From Jeotgalibacillus sp. ET6 (lineage in GTDB: Bacteria > Bacillota > Bacilli > Bacillales > Jeotgalibacillaceae): a DNA stretch of 64,000 bases. Numbering within the stretch: position 1 is the first letter of the stretch; every line of letters begins with the position of its first letter. Position numbers and translations under genes: made by a program. The stretch spans positions 558,001-622,000 of the forward strand of contig NZ_JARUIU010000001.1 of the NCBI RefSeq assembly GCF_029667115.1, written 5' to 3'. Positions 27,779 to 37,304 of this stretch are shown here, one piece after another. A model generated the notes under the pieces. The model saw only the letters and a program-made list of their open reading frames with translations, was not told where the DNA came from and ran no database searches.

Positions 27779-28219
27779 CTAATGACACTCAGCCTGGACA
27801 GAGGCTAAATGTTTGCTCATTCGAATCGTCGTTCCTTGTGTGGAAACAGACGTCACTTCAACCGCATCCATAAAATGCTCCATAATCGTAAATCCCATAC
27901 CGGACCGTTCCATTTCAGGCTTTGTCGTGTAAAGAGGCTGCATGGCTTCTTCTATATCACTCATTCCAATGCCTTCATCCCTTACTTCTATGGTTAAGAC
28001 ATTCTCTTCCATCAACAGTGTCATATACACCCACTGATCATTTTTCCCGTCATAGCCGTGAATAATGGCATTCGTCACGGCTTCAGACACAACCGTTTTT
28101 AAATCTGTTAATTCCCCTATAGTTGGATCATATGGTGCAATAAAAGAGGCGACCACCATGCGCGCAAACGCTTCATTTTCACTAATAGACCGGAATTTAA
28201 ACACCGCTTCATTATTCAT
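27779..28219 (-). CDS. spoIIAB: SpoIIAB anti-sigma-F factor and serine kinase
   Basis: 146-residue GHKL-type kinase. The N box VSEAVTNAIIHGYDG, the G1 box VRDEGIGMSD and the GMGFTIM box are all present. It binds sigma-F with ATP and phosphorylates SpoIIAA. The ATG overlaps the spoIIAA stop by one base (TAATG). Confidence 0.95.
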   Translation of the reverse strand: MNNEAVFKFRSISENEAFARMVVASFIAPYDPTIGELTDLKTVVSEAVTNAIIHGYDGKNDQWVYMTLLMEENVLTIEVRDEGIGMSDIEEAMQPLYTTKPEMERSGMGFTIMEHFMDAVEVTSVSTQGTTIRMSKHLASVQAECH

Positions 28220-28569
28220 TACGCCACCCCCAATCTCATTAATGCCTGATCTTCAGAGGACTCAATAATCATGATGCGAAATAATCCCGACATTTCAAAA
28301 AGCCGCTTAACCGGTTCTGATATAGCACAGATAATCATGCTTCCGTTCTTTTTTTGAAGATGCTTATATCTTCCGAGCATAAGACCGAGTCCAGAACTAT
28401 CCATAAACTCCAGCTCTTCAAGGTTCAGTACAAGATGAGTTATGTCGTGCTCTTCCATTAGATTCAGCAATTCTTCTCTGATTTTTTCAGTTGCGTGATG
28501 ATCAAGCTCTCCCTGCATACGAAGCAAAAGCACATTCTTTTTTATCTCAGCCTGAACAGTAAAAGCCAT
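28219..28569 (-). CDS. spoIIAA: SpoIIAA anti-anti-sigma factor
   Basis: 116-residue STAS-domain protein. The phosphorylation site Ser58 lies in FMDSSGLG. Dephosphorylation by SpoIIE lets it displace sigma-F from SpoIIAB. The ATG follows AAGGAGGGAG. It heads spoIIAA-AB-sigF, with a good sigma-H promoter just upstream. Confidence 0.95.
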   Translation of the reverse strand: MAFTVQAEIKKNVLLLRMQGELDHHATEKIREELLNLMEEHDITHLVLNLEELEFMDSSGLGLMLGRYKHLQKKNGSMIICAISEPVKRLFEMSGLFRIMIIESSEDQALMRLGVA

Positions 28570-28600
28570 CTGACTCCCTCCTTTTTTTCATACAAAGGGA

Positions 28601-28630
28601 GTATTCATGATCGTTTTTCTTTATTCCTGC
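28601..28630 (-). promoter_or_regulatory. Sigma-H promoter of the spoIIA operon
   Basis: On the minus strand GCAGGAATA (28622-28630), a 12-bp spacer and CATGAATAC (28601-28609) match the sigma-H consensus RnAGGAwww and RnnGAATww closely. It lies about 32 bp upstream of spoIIAA, as expected for spoIIA. Confidence 0.8.
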
Positions 28631-28677
28631 ATGATGACAATAAAAGAAGAAACTAGTGTTTATTCGACTGCTTTTCC

Positions 28678-29838
28678 TTATCTGGCCATTTCATTCATGG
28701 ATCTGACAAGCAATTCTCCCCATGAAGCTTTCACACTGTCGCTTTCTGCCACTATCGGTACTGAAGAGAGCTCTTTTCCATCCACAATTAAGGACATTTC
28801 CCCAATTTTCTCTCCTTTTTTAACTGGAGCAGTTAATTCACTTTCAATCTTTATATTTTTTTTCACCTGCTGTTCTGAACCCTGGAGTGGAGACAGCCAT
28901 TTTAACGGTTCGCTCAATACACCCGACATCATAAATGGAGAACCTTTCTCCACTCGTATTTTCACGACTTTGTCTCCTTGTTTAGAGAGAGTTTTGCTTT
29001 TGTACTGAGAAAAACCAAAGTCCAGCATCGAGCTCACAACCTCATTTCGCGCTTTTGAGGTTGGTGCACCAAAAACAACCGCTATAAAACGCATGTCTTT
29101 CTTTTGTGCTGTAGCTGTTAAACAGTACATCGCTTCTTTAGTAAAACCTGTTTTTAAGCCATCTGCCCCTTCATAAAAACGCACCAGTTTATTTGTATTC
29201 ACCAGCCAAAATGGATCTTCGCTGTCTTTTCTCAAGTAATCTTCATAGGTACCGGTAAATTCGATAATTTCTTCATGTTTAAGCAGCTCTTTTGCAAGTT
29301 GAGCCATATCATAAGCTGAACTGACGTGGCCATCAGCCGGCAATCCGGTTGGATTGTGAAAAACCGTATTTTTTAAGCCAAGCTCTTTAACCTTGTCATT
29401 CATTAACCGGACAAAATCTTTCTCAGAACCTGCCAGATGTTCAGCCATGGCTACGGAAGCATCATTAGCTGATGCCACTGCTATTCCCTTTACCATATCT
29501 CTTACGGTCATTTCTTCTCCAGCCTTCAGGAAAATTTGAGATCCACCCATGGAAGCTGCATGCTCGCTTGTTTTAACTTTGTCTTCCCACGTTATTTTTT
29601 TCTCGTCAATGGCTTCCATGATTAACAGCATCGTTGCAATTTTTGTCATGGACGCAGGAGAAAGTGATTCGTTGCTGTTTTTATCCAGTACGATCATGCC
29701 TGTATGCTGGTCAATTAAAATCGCTGATTTCACTTCGTCCAAAGGTAATTTTGTTTCTTCGTTCGCCTGTGTGCTCATAGACGGAAAGATTGAAAACACT
29801 AACAATATGCTTAAGGTTGTTTGAATCAGGTTTTTCAC
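28678..29838 (-). CDS. dacF: DacF forespore D-alanyl-D-alanine carboxypeptidase
   Basis: 386 residues. A signal peptide (1-25) is followed by a PBP domain with Ser63-x-x-Lys66 (SMTK), SAN in VASANDAS and KTG in GLKTGFTK, then a PBP5-like C-terminal domain. DacF and DacB regulate cortex cross-linking. The start is a GTG (29838) with AAGGTG 9 nt upstream. A sigma-F promoter precedes it, and the gene is upstream of spoIIA in the same direction, as in B. subtilis. Confidence 0.92.
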   Translation of the reverse strand: MKNLIQTTLSILLVFSIFPSMSTQANEETKLPLDEVKSAILIDQHTGMIVLDKNSNESLSPASMTKIATMLLIMEAIDEKKITWEDKVKTSEHAASMGGSQIFLKAGEEMTVRDMVKGIAVASANDASVAMAEHLAGSEKDFVRLMNDKVKELGLKNTVFHNPTGLPADGHVSSAYDMAQLAKELLKHEEIIEFTGTYEDYLRKDSEDPFWLVNTNKLVRFYEGADGLKTGFTKEAMYCLTATAQKKDMRFIAVVFGAPTSKARNEVVSSMLDFGFSQYKSKTLSKQGDKVVKIRVEKGSPFMMSGVLSEPLKWLSPLQGSEQQVKKNIKIESELTAPVKKGEKIGEMSLIVDGKELSSVPIVAESDSVKASWGELLVRSMNEMAR

Positions 29839-29870
29839 GATGGCTCACACCTTTCAAATTCTTTTTGTTT

Positions 29871-29898
29871 ATTTTTTCCTTGTGAGCCGTTTTTATAC
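29871..29898 (-). promoter_or_regulatory. Sigma-F promoter of dacF
   Basis: On the minus strand GTATA (29894-29898), 14 bp, GGAAAAAAT (29871-29879) fits the sigma-F pattern (GywTA, GgnrAnAnT). It lies 33 bp upstream of the GTG start. Confidence 0.7.
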
Positions 29899-29899
29899 G

Positions 29900-30040
29900 C
29901 AATGGATGTAACTTAATGTAAAAAACATTTAGATCTTTATTCGTTGAGTGCATGTGGGGGAGTAAGAGCTGGAATTATTCCTTCTGCATTTAGTTTTTTT
30001 GTTGTGCAAAAGTGTGCCCTAGTCTTAACTGCACAAAAAA
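29900..30040. other. Spacer upstream of dacF, no gene seen
   Basis: With the dacF promoter and repeat R4 this makes up the 461-bp gap between pdp and dacF. It holds a weak TGTGCA/TGCACA inverted repeat (around 30003-30035) and nothing else I can support. Confidence 0.5.
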
Positions 30041-30262
30041 AGCCTGAGACAAAGTGTCTCAAGCTCTGCAATCGGTTCACTGCGCTTCAGGCGAACGCTT
30101 CCTTCAGGGACAGGTGCTTAAGCCTTTTTCAGAGCGTTGCCCTGAAAGTCTCAGCTTGCCGTCATATCCTGCAAGGAGTCGTCGCTTTCTGCTCCGCTCA
30201 CCTTATACTAATAACTATGTTTTACCTTATATTTTTACTTTACTTGAAAAGTCGAATGATCA
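30041..30262 (-). repeat. Dispersed 3'-end repeat, copy R4
   Basis: Reads forward on the minus strand from just after the pdp stop codon. It ends in the terminator hairpin GCCTGAGACA/TGTCTCAAGC at 30042-30067. The internal hairpin is GCTCTGA against TCAGGGC, keeping a G-U pair where other copies have G-C. The A/T-rich leading third is diverged. Confidence 0.88.
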
Positions 30263-30299
30263 AAATATGTTTTATCTAATTTTAATTTAATCTTGCTTC

Positions 30300-31613
30300 T
30301 TATTCTTCTCCAGTAATTTGACCAACAATTAAAGTGGGAGCATCCACTTTATCTTTGGATACCTTTATACTTTCCAAAAGCTTTTCTTTCACTTTTTCCA
30401 GCTGTGAAAGATCATTCGCATAAATGGTCACCAGCGTTTCACCAGCTTGAACATCATCCCCGACCTTTTTATTGAGCATTAAGCCTACAGCCAGGTCAAT
30501 CTGTGAATCCTTCGTGGCTCTACCTGCTCCAAGCCACATGGCTGCAGTACCCACGTCGTCTGCTACGATTTCATACACTGTTCCGCTCTCTTTTGAAGAA
30601 AGCTCGATTTTATGTTCAGCCTGCGGCAATTTTGAAGGATCGTCTACAACACTTGCATCCCCGCCTTGACCTGCTAAAAATTCCTTGAAGCGTTCCAGTG
30701 CTTTGCCGTTCGCAATCGCTTCTTCTAACTTTTCACGCGCTTCCTGCAAAGACGATGCTTTTTCTGCCAGGTAGACCATATAACTGCCGAGCACTAAACA
30801 AAGCTCAGTCAGATCCTCAGGTCCTTCCCCTTTTAATGTATCTATTGCTTCTTTAATTTCCAATGCATTTCCGATAGCAAGACCAAGAGGCTGGCTCATA
30901 TCTGAAATGACGGCCATCGTTTTACGCCCTACATTATTTCCGATGCGGACCATCGCTTGAGCAAGCTCACGAGCCTGTTCTTCATCCTTCATAAATGCCC
31001 CTGCTCCTGTTTTTACATCTAAAACGATTGCATCTGCTCCTGCCGCAATTTTTTTACTCATAATGGAAGAAGCAATGAGCGGAATGCTGTTGACAGTTGC
31101 GGTCACATCCCGCAACGAATACAGTTTTTTATCGGCAGGAGTTAGATTACCGCTTTGTCCCATTACAGCGACCTTGATTTCATTGACAAGCTTCGTAAAC
31201 TCTTCACTTGTTAATTCCACGTTGAATCCGGGAACTGCCTCAAGTTTATCGATTGTTCCTCCCGTATGACCAAGACCTCTGCCGCTCATCTTCGCTACAG
31301 GAACATCTGCAGCTGCCACAAGAGGACCAAGTATCAAAGTAGTTGTGTCGCCTACACCGCCTGTGGAGTGCTTGTCTACTTTTATTCCCTCAATAGCGGA
31401 TAGATCAATCTGGTCACCGGATTCGACCATTGACAGGGTTAAATCTGCACGTTCCTGTTCAGTCATACCCTGGAAGTAAATTGCCATTAGCAGCGCACTT
31501 ACCTGATAATCAGGGATTTCTCCTGTCGTGTAGCCATTTACTACAAACTGAATTTCTTCCGTGCTTAACGGCTTGCCGTCCCTCTTTTTTTCAATTAGAT
31601 CTACCATTCTCAT
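30300..31613 (-). CDS. pdp: Pyrimidine-nucleoside phosphorylase
   Basis: 437-residue nucleoside phosphorylase [15 protein letters not shown] (phosphate-binding, about 81-93) and the [19 protein letters not shown] block define the family. Pdp splits uridine, thymidine and deoxyuridine with phosphate, releasing (deoxy)ribose 1-phosphate. DeoB, encoded just upstream with a 28-nt gap, turns that into the 5-phosphate, so deoB-pdp forms a salvage operon. A C-terminal biotinyl-like domain (about 345-430) completes the normal length. Confidence 0.94.
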   Translation of the reverse strand: MRMVDLIEKKRDGKPLSTEEIQFVVNGYTTGEIPDYQVSALLMAIYFQGMTEQERADLTLSMVESGDQIDLSAIEGIKVDKHSTGGVGDTTTLILGPLVAAADVPVAKMSGRGLGHTGGTIDKLEAVPGFNVELTSEEFTKLVNEIKVAVMGQSGNLTPADKKLYSLRDVTATVNSIPLIASSIMSKKIAAGADAIVLDVKTGAGAFMKDEEQARELAQAMVRIGNNVGRKTMAVISDMSQPLGLAIGNALEIKEAIDTLKGEGPEDLTELCLVLGSYMVYLAEKASSLQEAREKLEEAIANGKALERFKEFLAGQGGDASVVDDPSKLPQAEHKIELSSKESGTVYEIVADDVGTAAMWLGAGRATKDSQIDLAVGLMLNKKVGDDVQAGETLVTIYANDLSQLEKVKEKLLESIKVSKDKVDAPTLIVGQITGEE

Positions 31614-31641
31614 TTTCCTGTACCTCTTTTCATCGCTTGTT

Positions 31642-32826
31642 TTAGTTTAGGTCCGTTAAAAAGCTTTTTCCATAGACAGGTTTTTTCACATTGAAATTGT
31701 CAGCAATAGTGGCTCCCACATCTGCAAAGGTATCAAGGAGCTCAAGATTTTTTCCGTGTTCTTTTCTTGTCGTGTAGACAAGCAAAGGAACAAATTCACG
31801 TGTATGGTCTGTGCCTTCATGAACAGGATCGTTCCCATGGTCTGCAGTTAAAATAAGAAGATCGTCCTCTGTCATTTTTTCAAAAACCTCTGGCAGCCGC
31901 GCATCAAAGTCTTCAAGTGCTTTTCCATACCCTGCAGGATCCCGTCTATGACCATAAAGTGCATCAAAGTCTACAAGATTTAAAAAGCTGAGGCCGGTAA
32001 ATTCTTTATCAAACGTGTCAATAAACTTATCCATTCCATCCATATTATCAGTGGTTCTGATAGATTCTGTTACCCCTTCACCGTTGAAAATATCGGATAT
32101 TTTACCAATAGCAATCACGTCAAGATTCTCATCTTTTAATTCATTCATTACGGTTCGCTCAAATGGCTTGAGAGCATAATCATGACGGTTGGAGGTCCTT
32201 TTAAATTGTCCAGGTTCCCCTATAAAAGGACGCGCGATAATACGTCCAACTAAATATTTCTCATCCAGCGTAAGCTCTCTTGCTATTTCACAAATGCGGT
32301 AGAGTTCATCAATGGGAATGATGTCTTCGTGAGCAGCAATTTGAAGAACTGGATCTGCAGATGTATACACAATGAGTGCTCCGCTACGCATATGTTCTTC
32401 TCCCAGCTCATCCAAAATGGCAGTACCGCTTGCCGGCTTATTTCCAATTACTTTTCTGCCTGTTTTTTCTTCAAGCAGTGCAATCAATTCATCCGGGAAC
32501 CCTTCAGGATAGACTTTAAATGGTGTTTTAATATTCAGCCCCATAAGCTCCCAATGGCCAGTCATGGTATCTTTTCCGACAGAGGCTTCTGCCATTTTTG
32601 TATAAAAGGCTTTTGGAGCTGCCGCTTTTTCAATCCCTTGAATTTCTTCGATGTTTGAAAGACCGAGCTTTGCCATATTCGGCATTTGTAATCCATTCAT
32701 ATGTTCAGCGATATGACCCAAGGTGTTTGAGCCTTCATCATGATATTCCTTAGCATCAGGTGCTTCTCCGATTCCGACTGAATCCATTACAACTAAATGG
32801 ATTCTTTTATATCTATTATTTGTCAT
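31642..32826 (-). CDS. deoB: Phosphopentomutase
   Basis: 394 residues of the alkaline-phosphatase superfamily. Metal and phospho-acceptor motifs include [13 protein letters not shown] near the start, [12 protein letters not shown] (catalytic Thr) and the C-terminal LTADHGNDP with a following HTREFVPLL. It interconverts (deoxy)ribose 1- and 5-phosphate. Translation begins at an ATG with GGAGG. The gene starts about 102 nt downstream of xerD. Confidence 0.94.
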   Translation of the reverse strand: MTNNRYKRIHLVVMDSVGIGEAPDAKEYHDEGSNTLGHIAEHMNGLQMPNMAKLGLSNIEEIQGIEKAAAPKAFYTKMAEASVGKDTMTGHWELMGLNIKTPFKVYPEGFPDELIALLEEKTGRKVIGNKPASGTAILDELGEEHMRSGALIVYTSADPVLQIAAHEDIIPIDELYRICEIARELTLDEKYLVGRIIARPFIGEPGQFKRTSNRHDYALKPFERTVMNELKDENLDVIAIGKISDIFNGEGVTESIRTTDNMDGMDKFIDTFDKEFTGLSFLNLVDFDALYGHRRDPAGYGKALEDFDARLPEVFEKMTEDDLLILTADHGNDPVHEGTDHTREFVPLLVYTTRKEHGKNLELLDTFADVGATIADNFNVKKPVYGKSFLTDLN

Positions 32827-32928
32827 TATTCCTTATCCTCCTCATTTATACGTCCTTATTCTACCTTTAATTGATCATTTTAAACAAGAGAATGGTCTGA
32901 AGTCTGACAACTTAAATTACACCGAGAT

Positions 32929-33816
32929 TTAAGCTCTCGGGTGAAACTTAGCGTAGACCTCCCTTATTCTTTTAGTGGAAACGTGGGTGTAGATTTGCGT
33001 GGTGGAAATATCCGCGTGGCCAAGCATTTCCTGTACTGCTCTGAGATCCGCACCATTTTCAATTAAATGAGTTGCAAACGAGTGCCTTAACGTATGCGGA
33101 GTTAATTCTTTTTGAATATTCGCTTTCATTGCAAGAGCCTTTAAAATTTTCCAGAACCCCTGTCTCGTTAAAGAATTCCCTTTTTGGTTAAGAAATAAAG
33201 CGGTCGTTGAAGTACGGACAAACTTGCCTCTGGATTGTCTTATATACACTTCGAGTATTTCTGTGGCTGTTTTGCCCACGGGAATGATTCGTTCTTTATT
33301 GCCTTTTCCTATACAGCGAATAAATCCCATATCAAGATTGACATCATCAAGCTGTAATCCTGTCAGTTCACTTACGCGCATTCCAGTGGCGTATAAGACC
33401 TCCATCATGGCACGATCCCGGTACCCGCTGGCTTTTGATAAATCCGCAGCCTGCAAAAGCTGTTCCACTTCTTCAATGTTCAGAACTTTTGGCAGCGTTT
33501 TTTCTGATTTAGGTGTGTCGAGATGTTCAGTTGGATCCCCATCACATCTTCTATTTCTTATGAGAAAATGATGAAAGGAACGAATAGAAGAAGTATGCCT
33601 GGCAATCGTTTTGGCAGACTTCCCTTGAGACTTTAGATGAGAAAAAAATTGAAGTATATGTGTTCTTTTCACATCACATATTGACTCGATTTGTTCCACT
33701 TTTTCAATGTAATTCAGGTAGTTTTTTAAATCTCTCTCATACGACTGGACTGTATTTTCAGACAGGCCCTTTTCTACGATCATAAACTGTATAAAGTCAA
33801 GAAGCTGATCCTTCAT
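32929..33816 (-). CDS. xerD: XerD tyrosine recombinase
   Basis: 295 residues: an N-terminal SAM-like core-binding domain (1-100) and a catalytic domain with Arg in TGMRVSELTGL, Lys in GKGNKERIIP, HTLRHSFATHL (His/Arg), the second His in LGHADISTTQ and the nucleophile Tyr in QIYTHVS. With XerC (CodV) it resolves chromosome dimers at dif. The start is the ATG at 33816 after GGGGTGG. An upstream GTG overlaps the ribosome site and is rejected. Confidence 0.93.
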   Translation of the reverse strand: MKDQLLDFIQFMIVEKGLSENTVQSYERDLKNYLNYIEKVEQIESICDVKRTHILQFFSHLKSQGKSAKTIARHTSSIRSFHHFLIRNRRCDGDPTEHLDTPKSEKTLPKVLNIEEVEQLLQAADLSKASGYRDRAMMEVLYATGMRVSELTGLQLDDVNLDMGFIRCIGKGNKERIIPVGKTATEILEVYIRQSRGKFVRTSTTALFLNQKGNSLTRQGFWKILKALAMKANIQKELTPHTLRHSFATHLIENGADLRAVQEMLGHADISTTQIYTHVSTKRIREVYAKFHPRA

Positions 33817-33914
33817 CCCTGCCACCCCTGTTCATTCCTATGAATCTATTGTAGTACGCTTTCATTTTAAAGTCATCTGTTTTAAATGAAAGTAAAAGAA
33901 AAATTCACATGCAA

Positions 33915-33940
33915 AAAACCATGCTATTCTGCATGGTTTT
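33915..33940 (-). terminator. Terminator downstream of fur
   Basis: Perfect 10-bp stem AAAACCATGC/GCATGGTTTT with a 6-nt loop; T tract on the minus strand. The stop codon of fur sits at its edge. Confidence 0.88.
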
Positions 33941-34409
33941 AGCTTTTATTCGATGAGCTGTCATCGTCCGACAATTCCTGACACCTGTAACAAATCCCAT
34001 GAAAGGTAAGGCGGTGATCTTTTATTTTAAACTTCCAGTCTCTTTCAACTATGTCTTCTACATCCTCAAGCAAGTCTTCCTGAATTTCATCAACAGAACC
34101 GCATTCTATACAAATAAGGTGGTGATGAAAGTGAGTTGCCCCTTCTTTTCTAAGATCGTAACGTGATACGCCGTCTCCAAAATTTATTTTATCGACTACT
34201 TTGAGTTCAGTCAGCAATTCAAGTGTACGATAAACGGTAGCAAGGCCTATTTCAGGTGCTTTTTCCTTTACGAGGAGGTAAACATCTTCAGCACTTAAGT
34301 GATCAGCCTCATTTTCAAGAAGTACTCTTACAGTGGCTTCACGCTGAGGAGTCAATTTGTAGCTGGCTGAATGCAGTTGTTTTTTGATTCGGTCAATTCT
34401 GCTTTCCAT
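33939..34409 (-). CDS. fur: Ferric uptake regulator Fur
   Basis: 156 residues with strong resemblance to Bacillus Fur. The N-terminal winged helix ends with GLATVYRTLELL. The metal-binding centre includes HFHHHLICIECG and a second cysteine pair in CYRCQ near the end, which bind structural zinc. The start is the ATG at 34409 (MESRIDRIKKQ), with GAGGGAGGG upstream; a 20-residue extension is not used. Candidate AT-rich dyads lie upstream (34457-34475 and 34498-34513). Confidence 0.94.
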   Translation of the reverse strand: MESRIDRIKKQLHSASYKLTPQREATVRVLLENEADHLSAEDVYLLVKEKAPEIGLATVYRTLELLTELKVVDKINFGDGVSRYDLRKEGATHFHHHLICIECGSVDEIQEDLLEDVEDIVERDWKFKIKDHRLTFHGICYRCQELSDDDSSSNKS

Positions 34410-34521
34410 TTTTTGCCCTCCCTCGCCTGTCAACAACATTATATCAAAAGGAGGGATGATTGCAAACAATAATCATTCCAATAAAGTAATTGTAAACATT
34501 ATCATATAATAATAATTTCAT

Positions 34522-35160
34522 TTAACTTACAGGATGAAACCATTTCATCCAATACGGCGGCACAAAGGCTTCTATCAGGCCTCCAATGCAAACAAACACA
34601 AGCAGGCAGCCAAACAAAACCGTATAGTTTAAGCTTGCTGTGCGGAAAGCAGGTGAGAACGACTGTCTGGTCAAAACACGCCTCCATAAGTGGAGAGTGA
34701 TTTTAATTGCATGAACACAAATGATCACATATACCGGGATCAGCAGCAGATTATGAGGCAGCACCACGCCGACAGAAATCCACAGCCCTTCCCACCCGAA
34801 CTCTGATATAAACAACCCTGTAGTGAATCCAAACATCATTCCTTTTAAAAATACGATTAGCCATGCTGCCGGGATGCCAATGAGCATAAAACCCGTACAC
34901 CAAATAATCGTTATTAAAGCGATATCGATTAACATATATCCTCGAACCTGCTCACTTAACAAAGAAAGTGCCTCAAGTTTGCCATCAGATTCAAAAGAAA
35001 GAAATGGGAGAAGCAGACTTTGAAGCTGTTCTTCAGGCAGCCGGTTGACGAGCAGTGCGCCTGTAACGACGCCTCCTCCTAAAAGTGCCATGACAAAAAT
35101 ATAAAGGGATGCATGCTGCTGGATATGGTTCAGTATGGAACGTGCAATGGATTTTTTCAT
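34522..35160 (-). CDS. spoIIM: SpoIIM stage II sporulation protein
   Basis: 212-residue membrane protein with about five helices. SpoIIM (with SpoIID and SpoIIP) drives septal peptidoglycan degradation for engulfment. The start is the ATG at 35160 (MKKSIARS), preceded by GGGGGG at 6 nt, giving the expected family length; an upstream 17-residue extension is not supported. A strong sigma-E promoter lies 32 bp upstream, as expected for this mother-cell gene. Confidence 0.92.
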   Translation of the reverse strand: MKKSIARSILNHIQQHASLYIFVMALLGGGVVTGALLVNRLPEEQLQSLLLPFLSFESDGKLEALSLLSEQVRGYMLIDIALITIIWCTGFMLIGIPAAWLIVFLKGMMFGFTTGLFISEFGWEGLWISVGVVLPHNLLLIPVYVIICVHAIKITLHLWRRVLTRQSFSPAFRTASLNYTVLFGCLLVFVCIGGLIEAFVPPYWMKWFHPVS

Positions 35161-35191
35161 GTTATGCCCCCCAAAAGGATAAATTCTCCTC

Positions 35192-35220
35192 ATTGTATGA
35201 TGGGGTCTCACGGAACATGA
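35192..35220 (-). promoter_or_regulatory. Sigma-E promoter of spoIIM
   Basis: TCATGTT (35214-35220), 14 bp, CATACAAT (35192-35199) on the minus strand. The -10 box is a perfect sigma-E consensus and the -35 differs at one position. Confidence 0.85.
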
Positions 35221-35240
35221 ATAACATTTTCGTACATATT

Positions 35241-35804
35241 TTAAACTCGCTTTGCCTCCTCAAGCGTCTGCTGTAATCGAAGATATTGAACGGCATAGGC
35301 TGTTTTTGCATCAAAAATTCTTTGCTCATTCACATAGCGCTCTGCCTCTTCGAGTGTAATTTCCTCGAGTTCCACAAATTCATCTTCATCTGCACCTCTT
35401 GCATTCTCAATTTTATAAAGATTTTTCGCAACAAATACATGAACTAGTTCATCTGCAAATCCTGGTGAAGTATAAAAAGAAATCAAGTGAACCAGCTGCT
35501 CACTGCCATAGCCTGTTTCTTCTTCAAGCTCTCTAGCTGCAGTAATGATCGGCTCCTCACCCTGCTCAAGCTTGCCTGCGGGAATTTCTAATATAGAGCG
35601 TTCAAGTGCTTTTCTGTACTGTTCGACCATTACCAGCTTTCCTTCATCCGTAACGGCAATCACACAGACTGCACCAGGATGTTTTATAATTTCTCTCGAA
35701 GACTCCTTGCCATTAGGCAATTCAACTTTTTCTACTTGCAGATTTATAATTTTCCCTTCGTACATCACTTGTTTTTCGATCGTTTTTTCTTCAAATTTTT
35801 TCAT
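35241..35804 (-). CDS. nudF: ADP-ribose pyrophosphatase (Nudix)
   Basis: 187 residues. The Nudix box runs from GKLEQGEEP to ARELEEETGY (about 80-102), with AGKLE preceding it. Length and N-terminus (KFEEKTIEKQVMYEGKI) match the Bacillus NudF ADP-ribose hydrolase. It yields AMP and ribose 5-phosphate. The ATG follows AGGAGGG. It lies between spoIIM and divergent yqkF, as in B. subtilis. Confidence 0.9.
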   Translation of the reverse strand: MKKFEEKTIEKQVMYEGKIINLQVEKVELPNGKESSREIIKHPGAVCVIAVTDEGKLVMVEQYRKALERSILEIPAGKLEQGEEPIITAARELEEETGYGSEQLVHLISFYTSPGFADELVHVFVAKNLYKIENARGADEDEFVELEEITLEEAERYVNEQRIFDAKTAYAVQYLRLQQTLEEAKRV

Positions 35805-35997
35805 TATTTCCCTCCTAGTAAATGAACTATCCTTTTTAATGAAACCATTTAGACCTGGTAATGTACAGCATAAGCAGTATCAACTCAATAACAGTTTGCT
35901 TTTGCTTAATTACCCTTATTCGGCTGTTTCAATCTTGTTTAGAGACGTATGAGAAGGAGTATATACTATAGTAAGACAAAATGAGGAGTTGGTTAAA

Positions 35998-36924
35998 GTG
36001 GAGAAAAGAAAAATCGGTTCATCACAGCTTGAAAGTTCCATTTTAGGGCTTGGCTGCATGTCGATTGGCCAGGATGATTATAAAGCCCAGTCTATCATAG
36101 AAGCAGCCCTTGACGGCGGGATTACATACTTTGACACCGCTGATCTCTATGATTTCGGGGTAAATGAAAAACTGGTAGGGAAAGCGTTAAAAAACGTTAG
36201 AGACGAGGTTGTGATTGCCTCAAAAGTTGGAAATCGCTGGGAGGAAGGAAGCGATGACTGGACATGGGATCCTTCCAAAAAATATATAACCGAACAGGTG
36301 AAAAACAGTTTAAAGAGGCTTGAGGTGGACTATATCGACCTATACCAGCTGCATGGCGGTACATTGGAAGATCCAATAGATGAAACCATTGAAGCATTTG
36401 AACAGTTAAAATCTCAAGGCTATATAAAAGAATACGGCATTTCCTCTATTCGGCCGAATGTAATAAAAGAATATGCTGAAAAATCAGGAATGGTTTCAAA
36501 TATGATGCAATACAGTTTGCTTGACCGCCGTCCTGAAGAACAGGCTTTTCCGATTTTAAATGAGCATTCTGTGTCAGCCATTACAAGAGGACCTCTGGCA
36601 AAGGGGTTGCTGAGTGAAAAAATGCTGTCAAAAGCCAGTGAAAAAATAAAAGAGGATGGATATCTTCATTATACATATGAAGCATTGGAGTACACTCTTG
36701 ACACGCTGCATCAAAAATTTAGAGACAGCCGGTCAATGAACGAAGTCGCATTAAAATTTAATGCTGCTAATCCTCTAGTGGCATCTATCATTGCAGGTGC
36801 CAGTTCTCCAGATCAGGTCAGATCCAATATTGAAGCCATAGCTGCAGATCCGCTTACAGAAGCTGAATATGAACTGCTCAAAGAAATAACAAACAATAAG
36901 GGCTATACGGAACATCGTTTGTAA
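35998..36924 (+). CDS. yqkF: Aldo/keto reductase YqkF
   Basis: 308-residue AKR-fold NADPH-dependent oxidoreductase. Catalytic Asp and Tyr lie in YFDTADLYDFG, Lys in IASKVGNRW and His in YQLHGG. The C-terminal ASSPDQVRSNIEA binds cofactor. The GTG at 35998 is chosen because GAGGAG sits 9 nt upstream; a TTG at 35989 touches that site. The physiological substrate is unknown. It is convergent with yqkE across repeat R5. Confidence 0.88.
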   Translation: MEKRKIGSSQLESSILGLGCMSIGQDDYKAQSIIEAALDGGITYFDTADLYDFGVNEKLVGKALKNVRDEVVIASKVGNRWEEGSDDWTWDPSKKYITEQVKNSLKRLEVDYIDLYQLHGGTLEDPIDETIEAFEQLKSQGYIKEYGISSIRPNVIKEYAEKSGMVSNMMQYSLLDRRPEEQAFPILNEHSVSAITRGPLAKGLLSEKMLSKASEKIKEDGYLHYTYEALEYTLDTLHQKFRDSRSMNEVALKFNAANPLVASIIAGASSPDQVRSNIEAIAADPLTEAEYELLKEITNNKGYTEHRL

Positions 36925-36938
36925 AAAGAAATAAAAAA

Positions 36939-37025
36939 TGAGCTTGGGACAAAAGTGTCTCAAGCTCATTTTCCGGTTCGCTACGTTTTAGACGGACGCT
37001 TTCCGCAGGGACGGCGCTGAGCCTC
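36939..37025 (-). repeat. Dispersed 3'-end repeat, copy R5 (truncated)
   Basis: Distal part only: the terminator hairpin TGAGCTTGGGACA/TGTCTCAAGCTCA (36939-36968) and about 55 bp of the adjacent conserved block with CCGCAGGGACGG. It reads forward on the minus strand after yqkE. The hairpin also serves convergent yqkF. Confidence 0.9.
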
Positions 37026-37030
37026 TTTTT

Positions 37031-37273
37031 CTACTTTTTGTAATCCTGCCAATTTTGTGGACTTTCTTCGAGTAATTCTTCAAATGACTTGCTTTGTTCC
37101 CTGAGAAGACGTGCTTTTTCTTGTTCCCTCTTTTTTTCCTGTTCTCTCTCTGCTTCAAGATTGACCAGATTTTTCTTTGTCTCTTTCAGCTTTGAGAGCA
37201 TTTCCACGTTTAAGGAGTCTTTCAGTGTTGGAGTACGGTCTTCACGCTCACTTGCTTTCCCTTTTCGCTTCAT
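37031..37273 (-). CDS. yqkE: YqkE-like small coiled protein (DUF3886 type)
   Basis: 80-residue highly charged protein, almost all helix: a Lys/Glu-rich coiled segment (about 25-62) then SFEELLEESPQNW. It matches the Bacillus YqkE small protein in length and C-terminal pattern, and lies beside yqkF as there. No function is known. The ATG follows GGGGGAG. Confidence 0.7.
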   Translation of the reverse strand: MKRKGKASEREDRTPTLKDSLNVEMLSKLKETKKNLVNLEAEREQEKKREQEKARLLREQSKSFEELLEESPQNWQDYKK

Positions 37274-37304
37274 TCCGCTCCCCCTTTACTTTGAGCTGTT
37301 TAAG

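Noticed and set aside
30054-30290. Plus-strand frame across repeat R4
   Set aside because: The repeat's function appears to be in RNA structure on the other strand. Small frames in such repeats differ between copies and are not conserved.
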